From an uncultured Pelagibacteraceae bacterium (GTDB lineage: Bacteria; Pseudomonadota; Alphaproteobacteria; Pelagibacterales; Pelagibacteraceae): DNA of 64,000 nucleotides. The notes beneath the pieces are model-generated. The model was not told the origin of the DNA. It made no database searches and saw nothing but the letters and a program-made list of their open reading frames with translations. Location: the NCBI GenBank assembly GCA_902601705.1, contig CACKNV010000005.1:1-64000 (forward strand), read 5' to 3'. The translations under genes were made by a program, and so were the position numbers. Shown here one piece after another: positions 54,453-63,823 of this stretch. Numbering within the stretch: position 1 is the stretch's first letter; each line of letters starts with the position of its first letter.

Positions 54453-55286
54453 TAAAGTTGTATCAAACGAATTTGCACTATGCGTAATTGCTCCAACAGA
54501 TATTCTATTTATTCCTATTTTTGATATTTGTTCGATATTTTTTAGTGATGCATTTCCTGAATACTCAGTTTGATACCTATTTTTGCAAAGTTTTAAACAC
54601 TTTTTTATTTGTGAAGTTTTCATATTATCAAAAAGTATTCTTTTAAATTTTAGACCTATAATTTGTTTAAGTTGATTAATATTTTCAATTTCTACTGTAA
54701 CTATTTTTTTTGTTTTTACAGCTTTCTTAACCAACTCTTTAAGGCCATTAGATGCACTAATATGATTATCTTTAATTAAGATTTCATCACTTAAATTATA
54801 TCTATGATTATATCCTCCTCCTTTTTTAACAGCATACTTTTCAAGAGCTCTCAAATTAGGGGTAGTTTTTCTGGTACAGCATATCTTAGTTTTTTTACTA
54901 GTTTTTTTTACAAATTGATCAGTTAACGTTGCGATACCCGAAGCGTGATTAAGAAAGTTTAGCGCAGTTCTCTCGGCAATTAAGATTGTTTTAATTTTAG
55001 CTCTTATTTCAGCAATCATTTTATTTTTTTTAATTTTTTTGCCATCAGAGATTTTTTTGATAAAGACTGTTTCTCTTCCAATTAATTTAAAGGCTGCTTT
55101 GCAGAAGTCTAATCCAGCAATTACTCCATCTTGTTTAGCTACGATCTTAGCTTTAATTATTTTATTTTTTGAATTTATGAGTTTAGTAGTTATATCACCT
55201 CTAGGCCTAAGGTCTTCTTCTAGAGCTTTTTTTACGACAAATTTAATATAAGATTGATTTAATTTTTGCACTGATCTAACGACCAA
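54441..55286 (-). CDS. nadC: Nicotinate-nucleotide pyrophosphorylase
   Basis: LEEDLRPRGDITTKL, AERTALNFLNHASGIATLT, CCTRKTTPNLRALEKYAVKKGGGYNHR. Confidence 0.97.
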   Translation of the reverse strand: MVVRSVQKLNQSYIKFVVKKALEEDLRPRGDITTKLINSKNKIIKAKIVAKQDGVIAGLDFCKAAFKLIGRETVFIKKISDGKKIKKNKMIAEIRAKIKTILIAERTALNFLNHASGIATLTDQFVKKTSKKTKICCTRKTTPNLRALEKYAVKKGGGYNHRYNLSDEILIKDNHISASNGLKELVKKAVKTKKIVTVEIENINQLKQIIGLKFKRILFDNMKTSQIKKCLKLCKNRYQTEYSGNASLKNIEQISKIGINRISVGAITHSANSFDTTLLFR

Positions 55287-56265
55287 TTTCGGTCATTCTA
55301 ATTACAGATTTTCTAGCAGCTTCTATAGTTTTATTATCTAAAATAATTTCATTAGTATCATTTTCCAAACAATCTAAAATTTTTTTTAAATCAATTTTTT
55401 TCATGTAAGGACAAAGATTGCACGGTTTGATAAAAGATACATTTGGATTATCAGCTTCGACGTTATCACTCATTGAGCATTCAGTTACTAGCATTACTTT
55501 TTTAGGTTGATTATCTTTTACATATTTAATCATACTTGACGTAGATCCTGCAAAGTCAGATGCTTTAATTACATCTGGTGGACATTCAGGGTGAGCAATG
55601 ACTTTGATACCTGGGTTCTGATTTTTAATATCTTCAATCTCTTTACTAGTAAATTGTTCGTGAACAATACACGTACCTTTCCAAGAAATAATTTTTACTT
55701 TTGTGTTTTTAGCAACGTAATCTGCTAAATATTGGTCTGGAAGAAAAATTACTTTCTCTACATTTAAAGACTCAACAACTTTAACTGCATTTGCAGAAGT
55801 GCAACAAATATCCGTTTCAGCTTTTACATCTGCCGAAGTATTAACGTAAGATACAACAGGTACACCTGGGTATTTAAATTTTAATAATCTCACATCTTCT
55901 CCTGTAATAGAACTTGCAAGTGAACAACCTGCTTGCATGTCCGGTAAAAAAACTTTTTTGTTTGGGTTCATTAATTTTGCTGTTTCAGCCATGAAGTGTA
56001 CTCCACACATAATAATTTTATCCGCAGAAGTCTTTGCGGCTTCAACTGCTAGCGCTAAAGAGTCCGCTGCTATATCGGCTACTCCGTGGTAAATTTCTGG
56101 AGTTTGATAATTATGCGCGAGAATGATTGCATTTTTTTCTTTTTTTAACTTATTAATTTTTTCTATTAAAGGAGCGTGAACTTTCCATTCATTTTCTGGC
56201 ACAAATTTTGAGATTTTTTTATAAATCTCGCTAGAACTGTTTAAATTTCGTTGTTGTACAGACAT
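55276..56265 (-). CDS. nadA: Quinolinate synthase
   Basis: AIILAHNYQTPEIYHGVADIAADSLALA, MCGVHFMAETAKLMNP, HPECPPDV. Confidence 0.98.
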   Translation of the reverse strand: MSVQQRNLNSSSEIYKKISKFVPENEWKVHAPLIEKINKLKKEKNAIILAHNYQTPEIYHGVADIAADSLALAVEAAKTSADKIIMCGVHFMAETAKLMNPNKKVFLPDMQAGCSLASSITGEDVRLLKFKYPGVPVVSYVNTSADVKAETDICCTSANAVKVVESLNVEKVIFLPDQYLADYVAKNTKVKIISWKGTCIVHEQFTSKEIEDIKNQNPGIKVIAHPECPPDVIKASDFAGSTSSMIKYVKDNQPKKVMLVTECSMSDNVEADNPNVSFIKPCNLCPYMKKIDLKKILDCLENDTNEIILDNKTIEAARKSVIRMTEIGR

Positions 56266-56326
56266 ACTAATTCCAATTTATCAACTTGAGGTTAAATTGT
56301 CATTCATTTATTGTCGCATAATTGTT

Positions 56327-56410
56327 GCGGTCGTGCTGAAATTGGTAGACAGGCACGCTTGAGGGGCGTGTGGGTTTCCCGTGAGAGTTCGAGTCTCTCC
56401 GACCGCACCA
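56327..56410 (+). tRNA. tRNA-Leu (GAG)
   Basis: GCGGTCG/CGACCGC acceptor, anticodon arm CACGC-TTGAGGG-GCGTG, long variable arm, encoded CCA. Confidence 0.94.
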
Positions 56411-56423
56411 AAAAAGCTTATTT

Positions 56424-56543
56424 ATGATTGAATATTTTAAAAAAAATAAACGAATAGTGCTTATAATTTTAGTTATAGCTTTTATCGAATTGAGTGGTTA
56501 TGGAATCTTAGCTTCTCTTTCAAGATTATTAAACGCTCTTTAA
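56424..56543 (+). CDS. Small single-TM hypothetical protein
   Basis: Own translation: MIEYFKKNKRIVLIILVIAFIELSGYGILASLSRLLNAL*; end overlaps convergent ygfZ. Confidence 0.5.
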   Translation: MIEYFKKNKRIVLIILVIAFIELSGYGILASLSRLLNAL

Positions 56544-57410
56544 AATTTTACACTTTTTATTATTTACTAAAAGTTCTTTATTTTTAAATTCTTCAACATT
56601 TGGATCTATTACTTTTATCAAACCAAATGGATAAGGTTGTTCAATAAGTATTTTACCGATTTTGGTTTTATTATAAAAAATTTCTTCTCCTAAATTTAAT
56701 TTTTCGGATGAAGAAATCGGCAATAATCTTCTTCTTAATTTTTCTTTTAATTTCATTCTAGCAGTGTTTTCTTGGCCAATATAGCATCCCTTTTTGAAAT
56801 CAATTGCATTAAGCTCCTCAAAGTTTGCTTCTAATCCAAATATTTGATCTTTTAAATTTTCAATACCTTTTATTGGAATCCCTAAAGAATGGGCTTTTAC
56901 GAAATATGTGTCAGGTTTAACAATTTTCAAGCCTAATTTTTTTATAGTGAGATGTAATTTTTCTAAAGATGATAATATTCTTGCTCCTAAATTTTTATTT
57001 CGTGGATCTAGAAAAAGGGGGCTATCCCTAAACTCTATCGTATCGTCAGTTTTATTTTCAATTTCTTGAATATCTAAAAATTTTTCTGAACTTATTAATC
57101 CAATCACATAATCTGTAGATACATCTTTTATTTCAATCTTTGATCTTAATTTGTATTTCAATAAGTAATTTATTATTTCTTTTGTAAATTTATTATCACA
57201 ATCTAAAAGATAACCATTCTTTGATTGTATTAAAAAAAATTCAAATAAATATTTTCCTTGAGGCGTAAAAAGAGCTGAAAAAATTGAGGACGAAAAACTT
57301 ACTTTTTCAATATCATTTGTAATGATATTTTGAAGAAAATTTTTGCTATCTTCACCTGTTATTGAGATTAATCCACGATCTTCTAATAAAATAATTTGAT
57401 CTTTTTCCAT
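56529..57410 (-). CDS. ygfZ: Folate-binding protein YgfZ
   Basis: ITGEDSKNFLQNIITNDIE, ALFTPQGKYLFEFFL, KGCYIGQENTARM. Confidence 0.93.
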   Translation of the reverse strand: MEKDQIILLEDRGLISITGEDSKNFLQNIITNDIEKVSFSSSIFSALFTPQGKYLFEFFLIQSKNGYLLDCDNKFTKEIINYLLKYKLRSKIEIKDVSTDYVIGLISSEKFLDIQEIENKTDDTIEFRDSPLFLDPRNKNLGARILSSLEKLHLTIKKLGLKIVKPDTYFVKAHSLGIPIKGIENLKDQIFGLEANFEELNAIDFKKGCYIGQENTARMKLKEKLRRRLLPISSSEKLNLGEEIFYNKTKIGKILIEQPYPFGLIKVIDPNVEEFKNKELLVNNKKCKILKSV

Positions 57411-57448
57411 ATTTGTAAATATATACTGTATAATATATTAATTTAATC

Positions 57449-58762
57449 ATGTCTGATAATTTTAGTCTCATTATAAAAAATGGAAATTGCTACATAGACG
57501 GCAAACTAACAAAAACTGATATTGGTTTATCAGGCAACAAAGTAAAAAAAATTGGTAAAATCGAACTCAATAGCTCCAAAGTCTATGATGCTACTGATAA
57601 AGTTGTTTTGCCAGGTATAATTGACACTCAAGTTCACTTTAGAGAGCCAGGATCAACTGATGCAGAAGATCTAGAAAGCGGTAGTCGAGCCGCAGTATTA
57701 GGTGGCGTAACTGCTTTATTTGAAATGCCTAATACTAATCCTCCTACATCCAATTTGATTGAATTCGATAAAAAATTGCAAGCAGCTAAAAACAGAATGC
57801 ATAGTAATTATGCTTTTTATTTCGGAGCAACACCTGACAATACCGATCAACTCGCTCAACTAAAAGATGTTGAAGGATGTTGTGGTGTTAAATTATTTGC
57901 GGGTTCATCAACAGGGAACTTATTAGTAGATAAAGAAGCCGACATCGAAAAAGTAATTTCCAGTAGCGATAGAATTGTTTCTATTCACTCCGAAGATGAA
58001 GATATTATTAAACTTAGAAAAAAATTTATTAAAAAAGGAGACGTTCATTCACACGCAGAGTGGAGAAATGTAGAAGTTGCAATGTCTTCTACTCGAAGGG
58101 TAGTTAAAATTGCAGAGCGATATAATAAAAAAATTCATGTCCTTCATGTTACGACGAGAGACGAAGTAGATTTTTTAGCTATGCACAAAAAAAATGTTAC
58201 TTTCGAAACTACACCTCAGCATTTAACTATTTACGCACCAGATTGTTACGACAAACTTGGAACTTACGCTCAAATGAATCCTCCTTTAAGAACTAAAGAA
58301 CACTATGATCGTTTATGGCTAGCAATTAAGAATAATATTGTCGATGTGCTAGGTTCCGACCACGCCCCACACTTAAAAGAAAATAAAGACAAAGAATATC
58401 CAAATTCCCCTTCAGGTATGCCAGGAGTTCAAACTATTTTTCCAGTTATGCTGGATCATGTAAATAATGGAAAACTAACACTTCAACAACTGATAAACTT
58501 AATGTGTGAAAATCCTTGTAAAATTTTTGGGATTAAAAATAAGGGATACTTAAAAGAGGGTTACGACGCAGATTTAACAATTGCCGATATGAATAAAGAG
58601 GTTGTTATCAAAAATGAGATGATAGTAAGTAAATGTGGATGGACACCTTTTAACAATCATAAAGTAAAAGGTTTCCCTGTGGCTACAATCGTAAATGGTC
58701 ATTTGGTAATGTCTGATGGTAAAGTGGTTATGGAGTCTAAAGGAACGCCGTTAAAGTTTTAA
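57449..58762 (+). CDS. pyrC: Dihydroorotase
   Basis: VLPGIIDTQVHFREPGSTDAEDLESGSRAAVLGGVTALFEMPNTNPPT, LGSDHAPH. Confidence 0.93.
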   Translation: MSDNFSLIIKNGNCYIDGKLTKTDIGLSGNKVKKIGKIELNSSKVYDATDKVVLPGIIDTQVHFREPGSTDAEDLESGSRAAVLGGVTALFEMPNTNPPTSNLIEFDKKLQAAKNRMHSNYAFYFGATPDNTDQLAQLKDVEGCCGVKLFAGSSTGNLLVDKEADIEKVISSSDRIVSIHSEDEDIIKLRKKFIKKGDVHSHAEWRNVEVAMSSTRRVVKIAERYNKKIHVLHVTTRDEVDFLAMHKKNVTFETTPQHLTIYAPDCYDKLGTYAQMNPPLRTKEHYDRLWLAIKNNIVDVLGSDHAPHLKENKDKEYPNSPSGMPGVQTIFPVMLDHVNNGKLTLQQLINLMCENPCKIFGIKNKGYLKEGYDADLTIADMNKEVVIKNEMIVSKCGWTPFNNHKVKGFPVATIVNGHLVMSDGKVVMESKGTPLKF

Positions 58763-60649
58763 AATTTTGTTATCAACTAGATCAGCTTTTATCTCATCCA
58801 AGATAGCTGGATCATCTATTGTGGCTGGCATTTTATAAGGTTCATTATCAGCAATCTTTCTCACTGTTCCTCTTAAAACTTTTCCTGATCTTGTTTTAGG
58901 TAATCTTTTTACAACAATAGCTATTTTAAAAGCTGCGACGGGACCAACTTTTTCTCTGACCATCTTTATACATTCGCTGATTATATCTTTCTTATCTTTT
59001 GTAACACCAGCTTTTAAAGCTAGTAAGCCGATGGGTAGTTGCCCTTTTAATTTATCAGCAATACCTATGACAGCACATTCAGCTACATCTTTATGCTCAG
59101 CTAAAACCTCCTCGATTGCTCCAGTTGACAATCTATGACCAGCAACATTTATAATGTCATCAGTTCTAGACATGATCCATACGTAACCGTCTTCGTCAAT
59201 GTGACCCGCGTCATAAGTTTGATAATAACCAGGGTAAGTTGACATGTAGTTTTCTTTATATCTTTTATCAGCACCCCAAAGTGTTGGAAAAGTTCCTGGA
59301 GGAAGTGGAAGTTTAACCACTATGTCTCCCATTTTTCCAGGACCAACCTCTTTACCTTCAGAATTTAAAACTTTCAAATCATAACCTGGAACAGGTTTGA
59401 AAGCAGATCCATATTTAACAGGAAAAGACTCAATTCCAGTACAATCAGATGTAATAGCCCAGCTTGTTTCTGTTTGCCACCAATGATCAATCACAGGTGA
59501 GTTAGATAATTTCTCAAACCATTTTATTGTGTCAGGATCTGCTCGCTCACCTGCTAAAAATAATTTGTCGAACTTACTTAAATCATATTTTTTAAAAAAT
59601 TCTCCATTAGGATCCTCTTTTTTAATTGCTCTAATTGCAGTAGGAGCTGTGAAAAGAGATTTAACTTTGTGCTCTGATATTACTCTCCAAAAAACACCAG
59701 CATCAGGAGTTCCAACTGGTTTTCCCTCAAATAAAACTGTAGTACATCCGTAAAATAATGGAGCATATACGATGTAAGAGTGTCCTACTATCCAACCAAT
59801 ATCACTTGCAGACCACCATACGTCGTCTTGATTGATGTTATAAATATTTTTCATTGTCCACTTCAAAGCAACGATATGCCCACCGATATCTCTCACAATT
59901 CCTTTTGGTAAACCCGTTGTTCCGGAAGTATAAAGTATATAAGCATATTCATTAGCGTTCATTTTCTCACACTCTGCAGGTTTTGCATTTTTATGAGCAT
60001 CTTCCCAAGTAATATCTATTTTAGAATCAAGCTCTGCTTTATCTTTCTCTCTTTGAAAAATTATACATTTATCCGGTTTATGATTTGCAAGTTCTAAAGC
60101 TTTATTAACTAATGGTTTGTAGTGAACAGTTCTACCAGGTTCATAACCGCAAGAAGCTGTAACTAAAAGTTTTGCCTTAGAATCATCTATTCTACTCGCA
60201 AGTTCATTTGCAGCAAAGCCACCGAAAACAACAGAGTGAACTGCTCCAATTCTTCCGCAGGCAAGCATTGCAATCACTGCCTCAGGGATCATTGGCATAT
60301 AAATAATTATTCTGTCACCTTTATTAACACCTTGATTTTTTAAAGCTCCTGCAAACAAAGCAACTTTATCCTTCAATTCATTGTAAGTAATATTTTTTTT
60401 TGTTCCAGTTATGGGACTATCGTAGATTATTGCAGTCTTACCACCTCTACCTTCATTGATATGCAGATCTAAAGCGTTGTAACAAGTATTTGTTACGCCA
60501 TCCTCAAACCATTTATAAAACGGAGGATTAGTCGAATTTAAAATTTTGGTAGGTTTTTTGTACCAAAAAATGTTTTTAGAGATATTTTTCCAAAATTCCT
60601 CTCTATTTTGTATAGATTTTTGATAAATATCTTTATATTTTTGATTCAA
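58751..60649 (-). CDS. prpE: Propionyl-CoA synthetase (acetyl-CoA synthetase superfamily)
   Basis: NTCYNALDLHINEGRGGKTAIIYDSPITG, YILYTSGTTGLPKGIVRDIGGH, KTRSGKVLRGTVRKIAD. Confidence 0.92.
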   Translation of the reverse strand: MNQKYKDIYQKSIQNREEFWKNISKNIFWYKKPTKILNSTNPPFYKWFEDGVTNTCYNALDLHINEGRGGKTAIIYDSPITGTKKNITYNELKDKVALFAGALKNQGVNKGDRIIIYMPMIPEAVIAMLACGRIGAVHSVVFGGFAANELASRIDDSKAKLLVTASCGYEPGRTVHYKPLVNKALELANHKPDKCIIFQREKDKAELDSKIDITWEDAHKNAKPAECEKMNANEYAYILYTSGTTGLPKGIVRDIGGHIVALKWTMKNIYNINQDDVWWSASDIGWIVGHSYIVYAPLFYGCTTVLFEGKPVGTPDAGVFWRVISEHKVKSLFTAPTAIRAIKKEDPNGEFFKKYDLSKFDKLFLAGERADPDTIKWFEKLSNSPVIDHWWQTETSWAITSDCTGIESFPVKYGSAFKPVPGYDLKVLNSEGKEVGPGKMGDIVVKLPLPPGTFPTLWGADKRYKENYMSTYPGYYQTYDAGHIDEDGYVWIMSRTDDIINVAGHRLSTGAIEEVLAEHKDVAECAVIGIADKLKGQLPIGLLALKAGVTKDKKDIISECIKMVREKVGPVAAFKIAIVVKRLPKTRSGKVLRGTVRKIADNEPYKMPATIDDPAILDEIKADLVDNKILKL

Positions 60650-60829
60650 TTTATATCCCTCTAAAAATTGTATTATTTAGAGAGTATTCCATAAATATCC
60701 CCAAAAAAAAATAGAAAAACCAATAAAAATGCGGTTTTTTGAGCAAAAAAACACTTCACTGTAACATCGTTTTTTACTATGGTTCCCGACAAGTTATTTG
60801 GTGATGGGTAATTATTCCATTTGTCCAAG

Positions 60830-60861
60830 TAGTTTATATATAAACTAAACGAAAACTAAAC
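60830..60861. promoter_or_regulatory. Candidate operator: 18-bp perfect palindrome plus AAACTAAAC direct repeats upstream of proteorhodopsin
   Basis: TAGTTTATATATAAACTA at 60830-60847; AAACTAAAC at 60842-60850 and 60853-60861. Confidence 0.4.
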
Positions 60862-60878
60862 AAACGAGGGAGGTTTTC

Positions 60879-61649
60879 ATGAGAAAATTAGGTCTTATAG
60901 CTTTAGCAACTGTTGCCTTTTTAGGTATTACTAGTTCAGCTAATGCTGCGACTGCCATGCTAGAAGTCAATGATTTCGTAGGAATTTCATTCTGGCTTGT
61001 ATCAATGGGTATGATTGCAACTACAGTATTCTTTTTTGCTGAAAGAAACACGGTAGCTGCGTCATGGAGAACATCTTTAACTGTAGCAGGACTTGTAACT
61101 GGTGTTGCATTTGTTCACTACATGTATATGAGAGAAGTTTGGGTGACTACTGGTGATACACCAACAGTATACAGATATATTGACTGGTTAATCACAGTGC
61201 CACTACAAATGATCGAATTCTATCTAATTTTGGCAGCTGTAAGAAAAGTGCCAACTTCTATATTCTGGAAGCTATTAATTGGTTCATTAGTGATGTTAAT
61301 CGGTGGATACTTAGGTGAAGCTGGTTACATTCAACCATTTGTAGGTTTCGTAATTGGAATGGCTGGATGGATTTACATCTTGTTTGAAATATTCTCTGGT
61401 GAAGCTGGAACTTTAGCGGCAAAAGCTGGTAACAAAGCTATGTCTACTGCTTTCAGTGCTATGAGAATAATTGTAACTATTGGTTGGGCTATATATCCTT
61501 TAGGATATATTTTCGGTTACCTAACTGGTGGAGTTGATGCAAATTCTTTGAACATCATTTACAATTTGGCTGACTTTGTTAACAAGATCGCTTTTGGTCT
61601 AGTTATCTGGGCAGCTGCAATGCAAAACACAAGATTAGCATCTAGATAA
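60879..61649 (+). CDS. Proteorhodopsin, Q-type (predicted blue-absorbing)
   Basis: RYIDWLITVPLQMIEFYLILAA and FVNKIAFGLVIW (Schiff-base Lys); N-terminal signal peptide. Confidence 0.98.
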   Translation: MRKLGLIALATVAFLGITSSANAATAMLEVNDFVGISFWLVSMGMIATTVFFFAERNTVAASWRTSLTVAGLVTGVAFVHYMYMREVWVTTGDTPTVYRYIDWLITVPLQMIEFYLILAAVRKVPTSIFWKLLIGSLVMLIGGYLGEAGYIQPFVGFVIGMAGWIYILFEIFSGEAGTLAAKAGNKAMSTAFSAMRIIVTIGWAIYPLGYIFGYLTGGVDANSLNIIYNLADFVNKIAFGLVIWAAAMQNTRLASR

Positions 61650-61672
61650 TAGATATTAATTTATAAAAAAAA

Positions 61673-61700
61673 GGGCAGGTACGTTTTACGTACTTGCCCT
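61673..61700 (+). terminator. Rho-independent terminator/hairpin after proteorhodopsin
   Basis: GGGCAGGTACGT-TTT-ACGTACTTGCCC (one G-T) then TTTTT. Confidence 0.85.
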
Positions 61701-61728
61701 TTTTCTTTAGAAGCTTATATATAAGATT

Positions 61729-61863
61729 ATGGAAATATCAAAACCTTACAAAGGTAAAGGAAAACGTAAAATAAAAAAGATGCCTTTTACGGTAAAGGGG
61801 TACATTTTGTATTATGCTTTTTTTTGGGTTGTAATTATTTCAATTTATTTAGCTTATTATTAA
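61729..61863 (+). CDS. Small single-TM hypothetical protein
   Basis: Own translation: MEISKPYKGKGKRKIKKMPFTVKGYILYYAFFWVVIISIYLAYY*; 4 nt (with second stop) before ferredoxin. Confidence 0.6.
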   Translation: MEISKPYKGKGKRKIKKMPFTVKGYILYYAFFWVVIISIYLAYY

Positions 61864-61866
61864 TAA

Positions 61867-62187
61867 ATGACAAAAGTAATTTATAAAGATTTCAAAGGAA
61901 ATACTAAAACTATTGAAGTAGATAATGGTCTCTCTGTAATGGAGGGTGCTATTCAAAATGAAATCCCAGGAATTGATGCTGATTGTGGTGGAGGGATGGC
62001 ATGTGCAACTTGCCATGTTTATGTCAAAGACGAATGGTTAAATAAAATTCCAAAAGCTGAAGATGCTGAAGTTGATATGATTGATATGGCATATAAACCA
62101 AAAAAAAATAGTAGATTGAGTTGTCAAATAATAGTTACTGATGAGTTAAACGGTATAGAAGTTACAACGCCAGAAAAGCAAACCTGA
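61867..62187 (+). CDS. [2Fe-2S] ferredoxin
   Basis: DADCGGGMACATCHVYV … RLSCQI cysteine pattern. Confidence 0.97.
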   Translation: MTKVIYKDFKGNTKTIEVDNGLSVMEGAIQNEIPGIDADCGGGMACATCHVYVKDEWLNKIPKAEDAEVDMIDMAYKPKKNSRLSCQIIVTDELNGIEVTTPEKQT

Positions 62188-63200
62188 TGAAAAAAACAGA
62201 TGCGATTATAATTGGGGCTGGACCAGTAGGTCTTTTTGCTGTTCATCAATTAGGTATAAAAGGTCTTAAAGCTGTTGTTATAGATAATCTTGATAAAGCA
62301 GGTGGACAATGTATTGAATTATATCCAGATAAACCAATCTACGATATCCCTGCAGTGCCAGAGTGTACTGGTGAAGAGCTTACAAAAAGATTATTAGAAC
62401 AAATAAAACCATTCAAAACTGAGTTATATCTTAATGACAGAGTTGAGGAAGTTCATCAAGAAAAAGAAAATTGGATTGTAAAAACAAAAAAAAAAGAAGA
62501 GTTCATGGCGCCCAATATAATTATTGCGGGCGGAGTAGGTTCTTTCGAGCCTAGAAAAATTTCTTTAAAAGAAAGCGAAAAATTTGAGGAGAAATCTGTA
62601 TTTTATGCTGTAAAAAATAAAGATAATTTTAAAAATAAAAATATTTCAATTTTTGGTGGAGGTGACTCAGCTTTAGATTGGGCTTTAGAACTCTCGAAAT
62701 TTTCAAAAATAACATTACTTCACAGAAGAAATGAATTTAGAGGTTCAAAACATACACTATCAGCAATAAGAAAATTAGAACAAGAGGGAAAGGTTTCTAT
62801 TAAAACTCCTTGCCAAATAGAGTCTTTAGAAAGTGAAAAAGAATTAAAATCAATTACTATTAAATACGATGATGGGAAAACTGAAAAAATTCCTACCGAT
62901 GTTATTCTTGGTTTTTTCGGATTAATTATGAAACTAGGCCCAATAGCTGAGTGGGGGTTGAATATGAATAAAAAAACTATTGAAGTTAATCCAGAGAATT
63001 TTGAAACTAATAAAAAAGGAATATTCGCTGCTGGTGATATTTGTAGTTATCCAGGTAAATTAAAATTAATTCTTTCGGGATTTCACGAAGTAGCCCTTGC
63101 CTCCGTTGAGTGTTTTAAAAGAGCAAGACCAAATGAAAAATACAGATTTGAATTCACTACATCATCTAAAACAATTCATGATAGGCTAGGTAAAAAGTGA
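62187..63200 (+). CDS. Ferredoxin-NADP reductase (thioredoxin reductase-like fold)
   Basis: DAIIIGAGPVGLFAVHQLGIKGLKAVVID, GGQCIELYPDKPIYDIP, ISIFGGGDSALDWAL, no CxxC. Confidence 0.93.
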   Translation: MKKTDAIIIGAGPVGLFAVHQLGIKGLKAVVIDNLDKAGGQCIELYPDKPIYDIPAVPECTGEELTKRLLEQIKPFKTELYLNDRVEEVHQEKENWIVKTKKKEEFMAPNIIIAGGVGSFEPRKISLKESEKFEEKSVFYAVKNKDNFKNKNISIFGGGDSALDWALELSKFSKITLLHRRNEFRGSKHTLSAIRKLEQEGKVSIKTPCQIESLESEKELKSITIKYDDGKTEKIPTDVILGFFGLIMKLGPIAEWGLNMNKKTIEVNPENFETNKKGIFAAGDICSYPGKLKLILSGFHEVALASVECFKRARPNEKYRFEFTTSSKTIHDRLGKK

Positions 63201-63823
63201 TTGAGTTGCTTACCGCCAATACTCCTAACGGTAAGAAAATATCTATAATGCTAGAGGAGATTAAATTTGATTACAAAGTTACAAAAATAAATATCTCGAA
63301 AGATGAACAGTTTAAACCAGAATTTAAAAAAATAAGTCCCTTTGGTAAAATTCCAGTGATAATTGACCATGATAAAAAAATAAGTTTATTTGAATCTGGT
63401 GCAATATTAATTTACTTAGGAGAAAAAAGCGGAAAGTTTTATGAGAAAAATCAAAGAACAGTAATCAATCAATGGTTAATGGGTCAAATGGCCTATGTTG
63501 GGCCAATGTTAGGTCAACATCACCAATTTCATCATTATAATCCAGGAAAAAGCGAATTTGGTGAAAGTAGATATTTTAAAATCTCTGAAAGAATTTACAA
63601 AGAGCTTGATGAAAGACTATCTCAATCCAAATTTTTAGCTGGAAAAGATTATACTATAGCAGATATAGCAACGTTTCCTTGGATTGCCCGACATGAGTGG
63701 CATGATATTGGATTAAAGAGATTTAAACATTTAACAAAATGGTATAAAGAAATTTCTAAGAGAGAGGCTGTGCAAATAGGGTTTGATTTATTAAATAAAG
63801 GAGAGGAGATCCCTGAAGTTTAA
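63197..63823 (+). CDS. Glutathione S-transferase family protein
   Basis: TANTPNGKKISIMLEE, FGKIPVIIDHD, LFESGAILIYLGEK, YTIADIATFPWIARH. Confidence 0.95.
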   Translation: MIELLTANTPNGKKISIMLEEIKFDYKVTKINISKDEQFKPEFKKISPFGKIPVIIDHDKKISLFESGAILIYLGEKSGKFYEKNQRTVINQWLMGQMAYVGPMLGQHHQFHHYNPGKSEFGESRYFKISERIYKELDERLSQSKFLAGKDYTIADIATFPWIARHEWHDIGLKRFKHLTKWYKEISKREAVQIGFDLLNKGEEIPEV

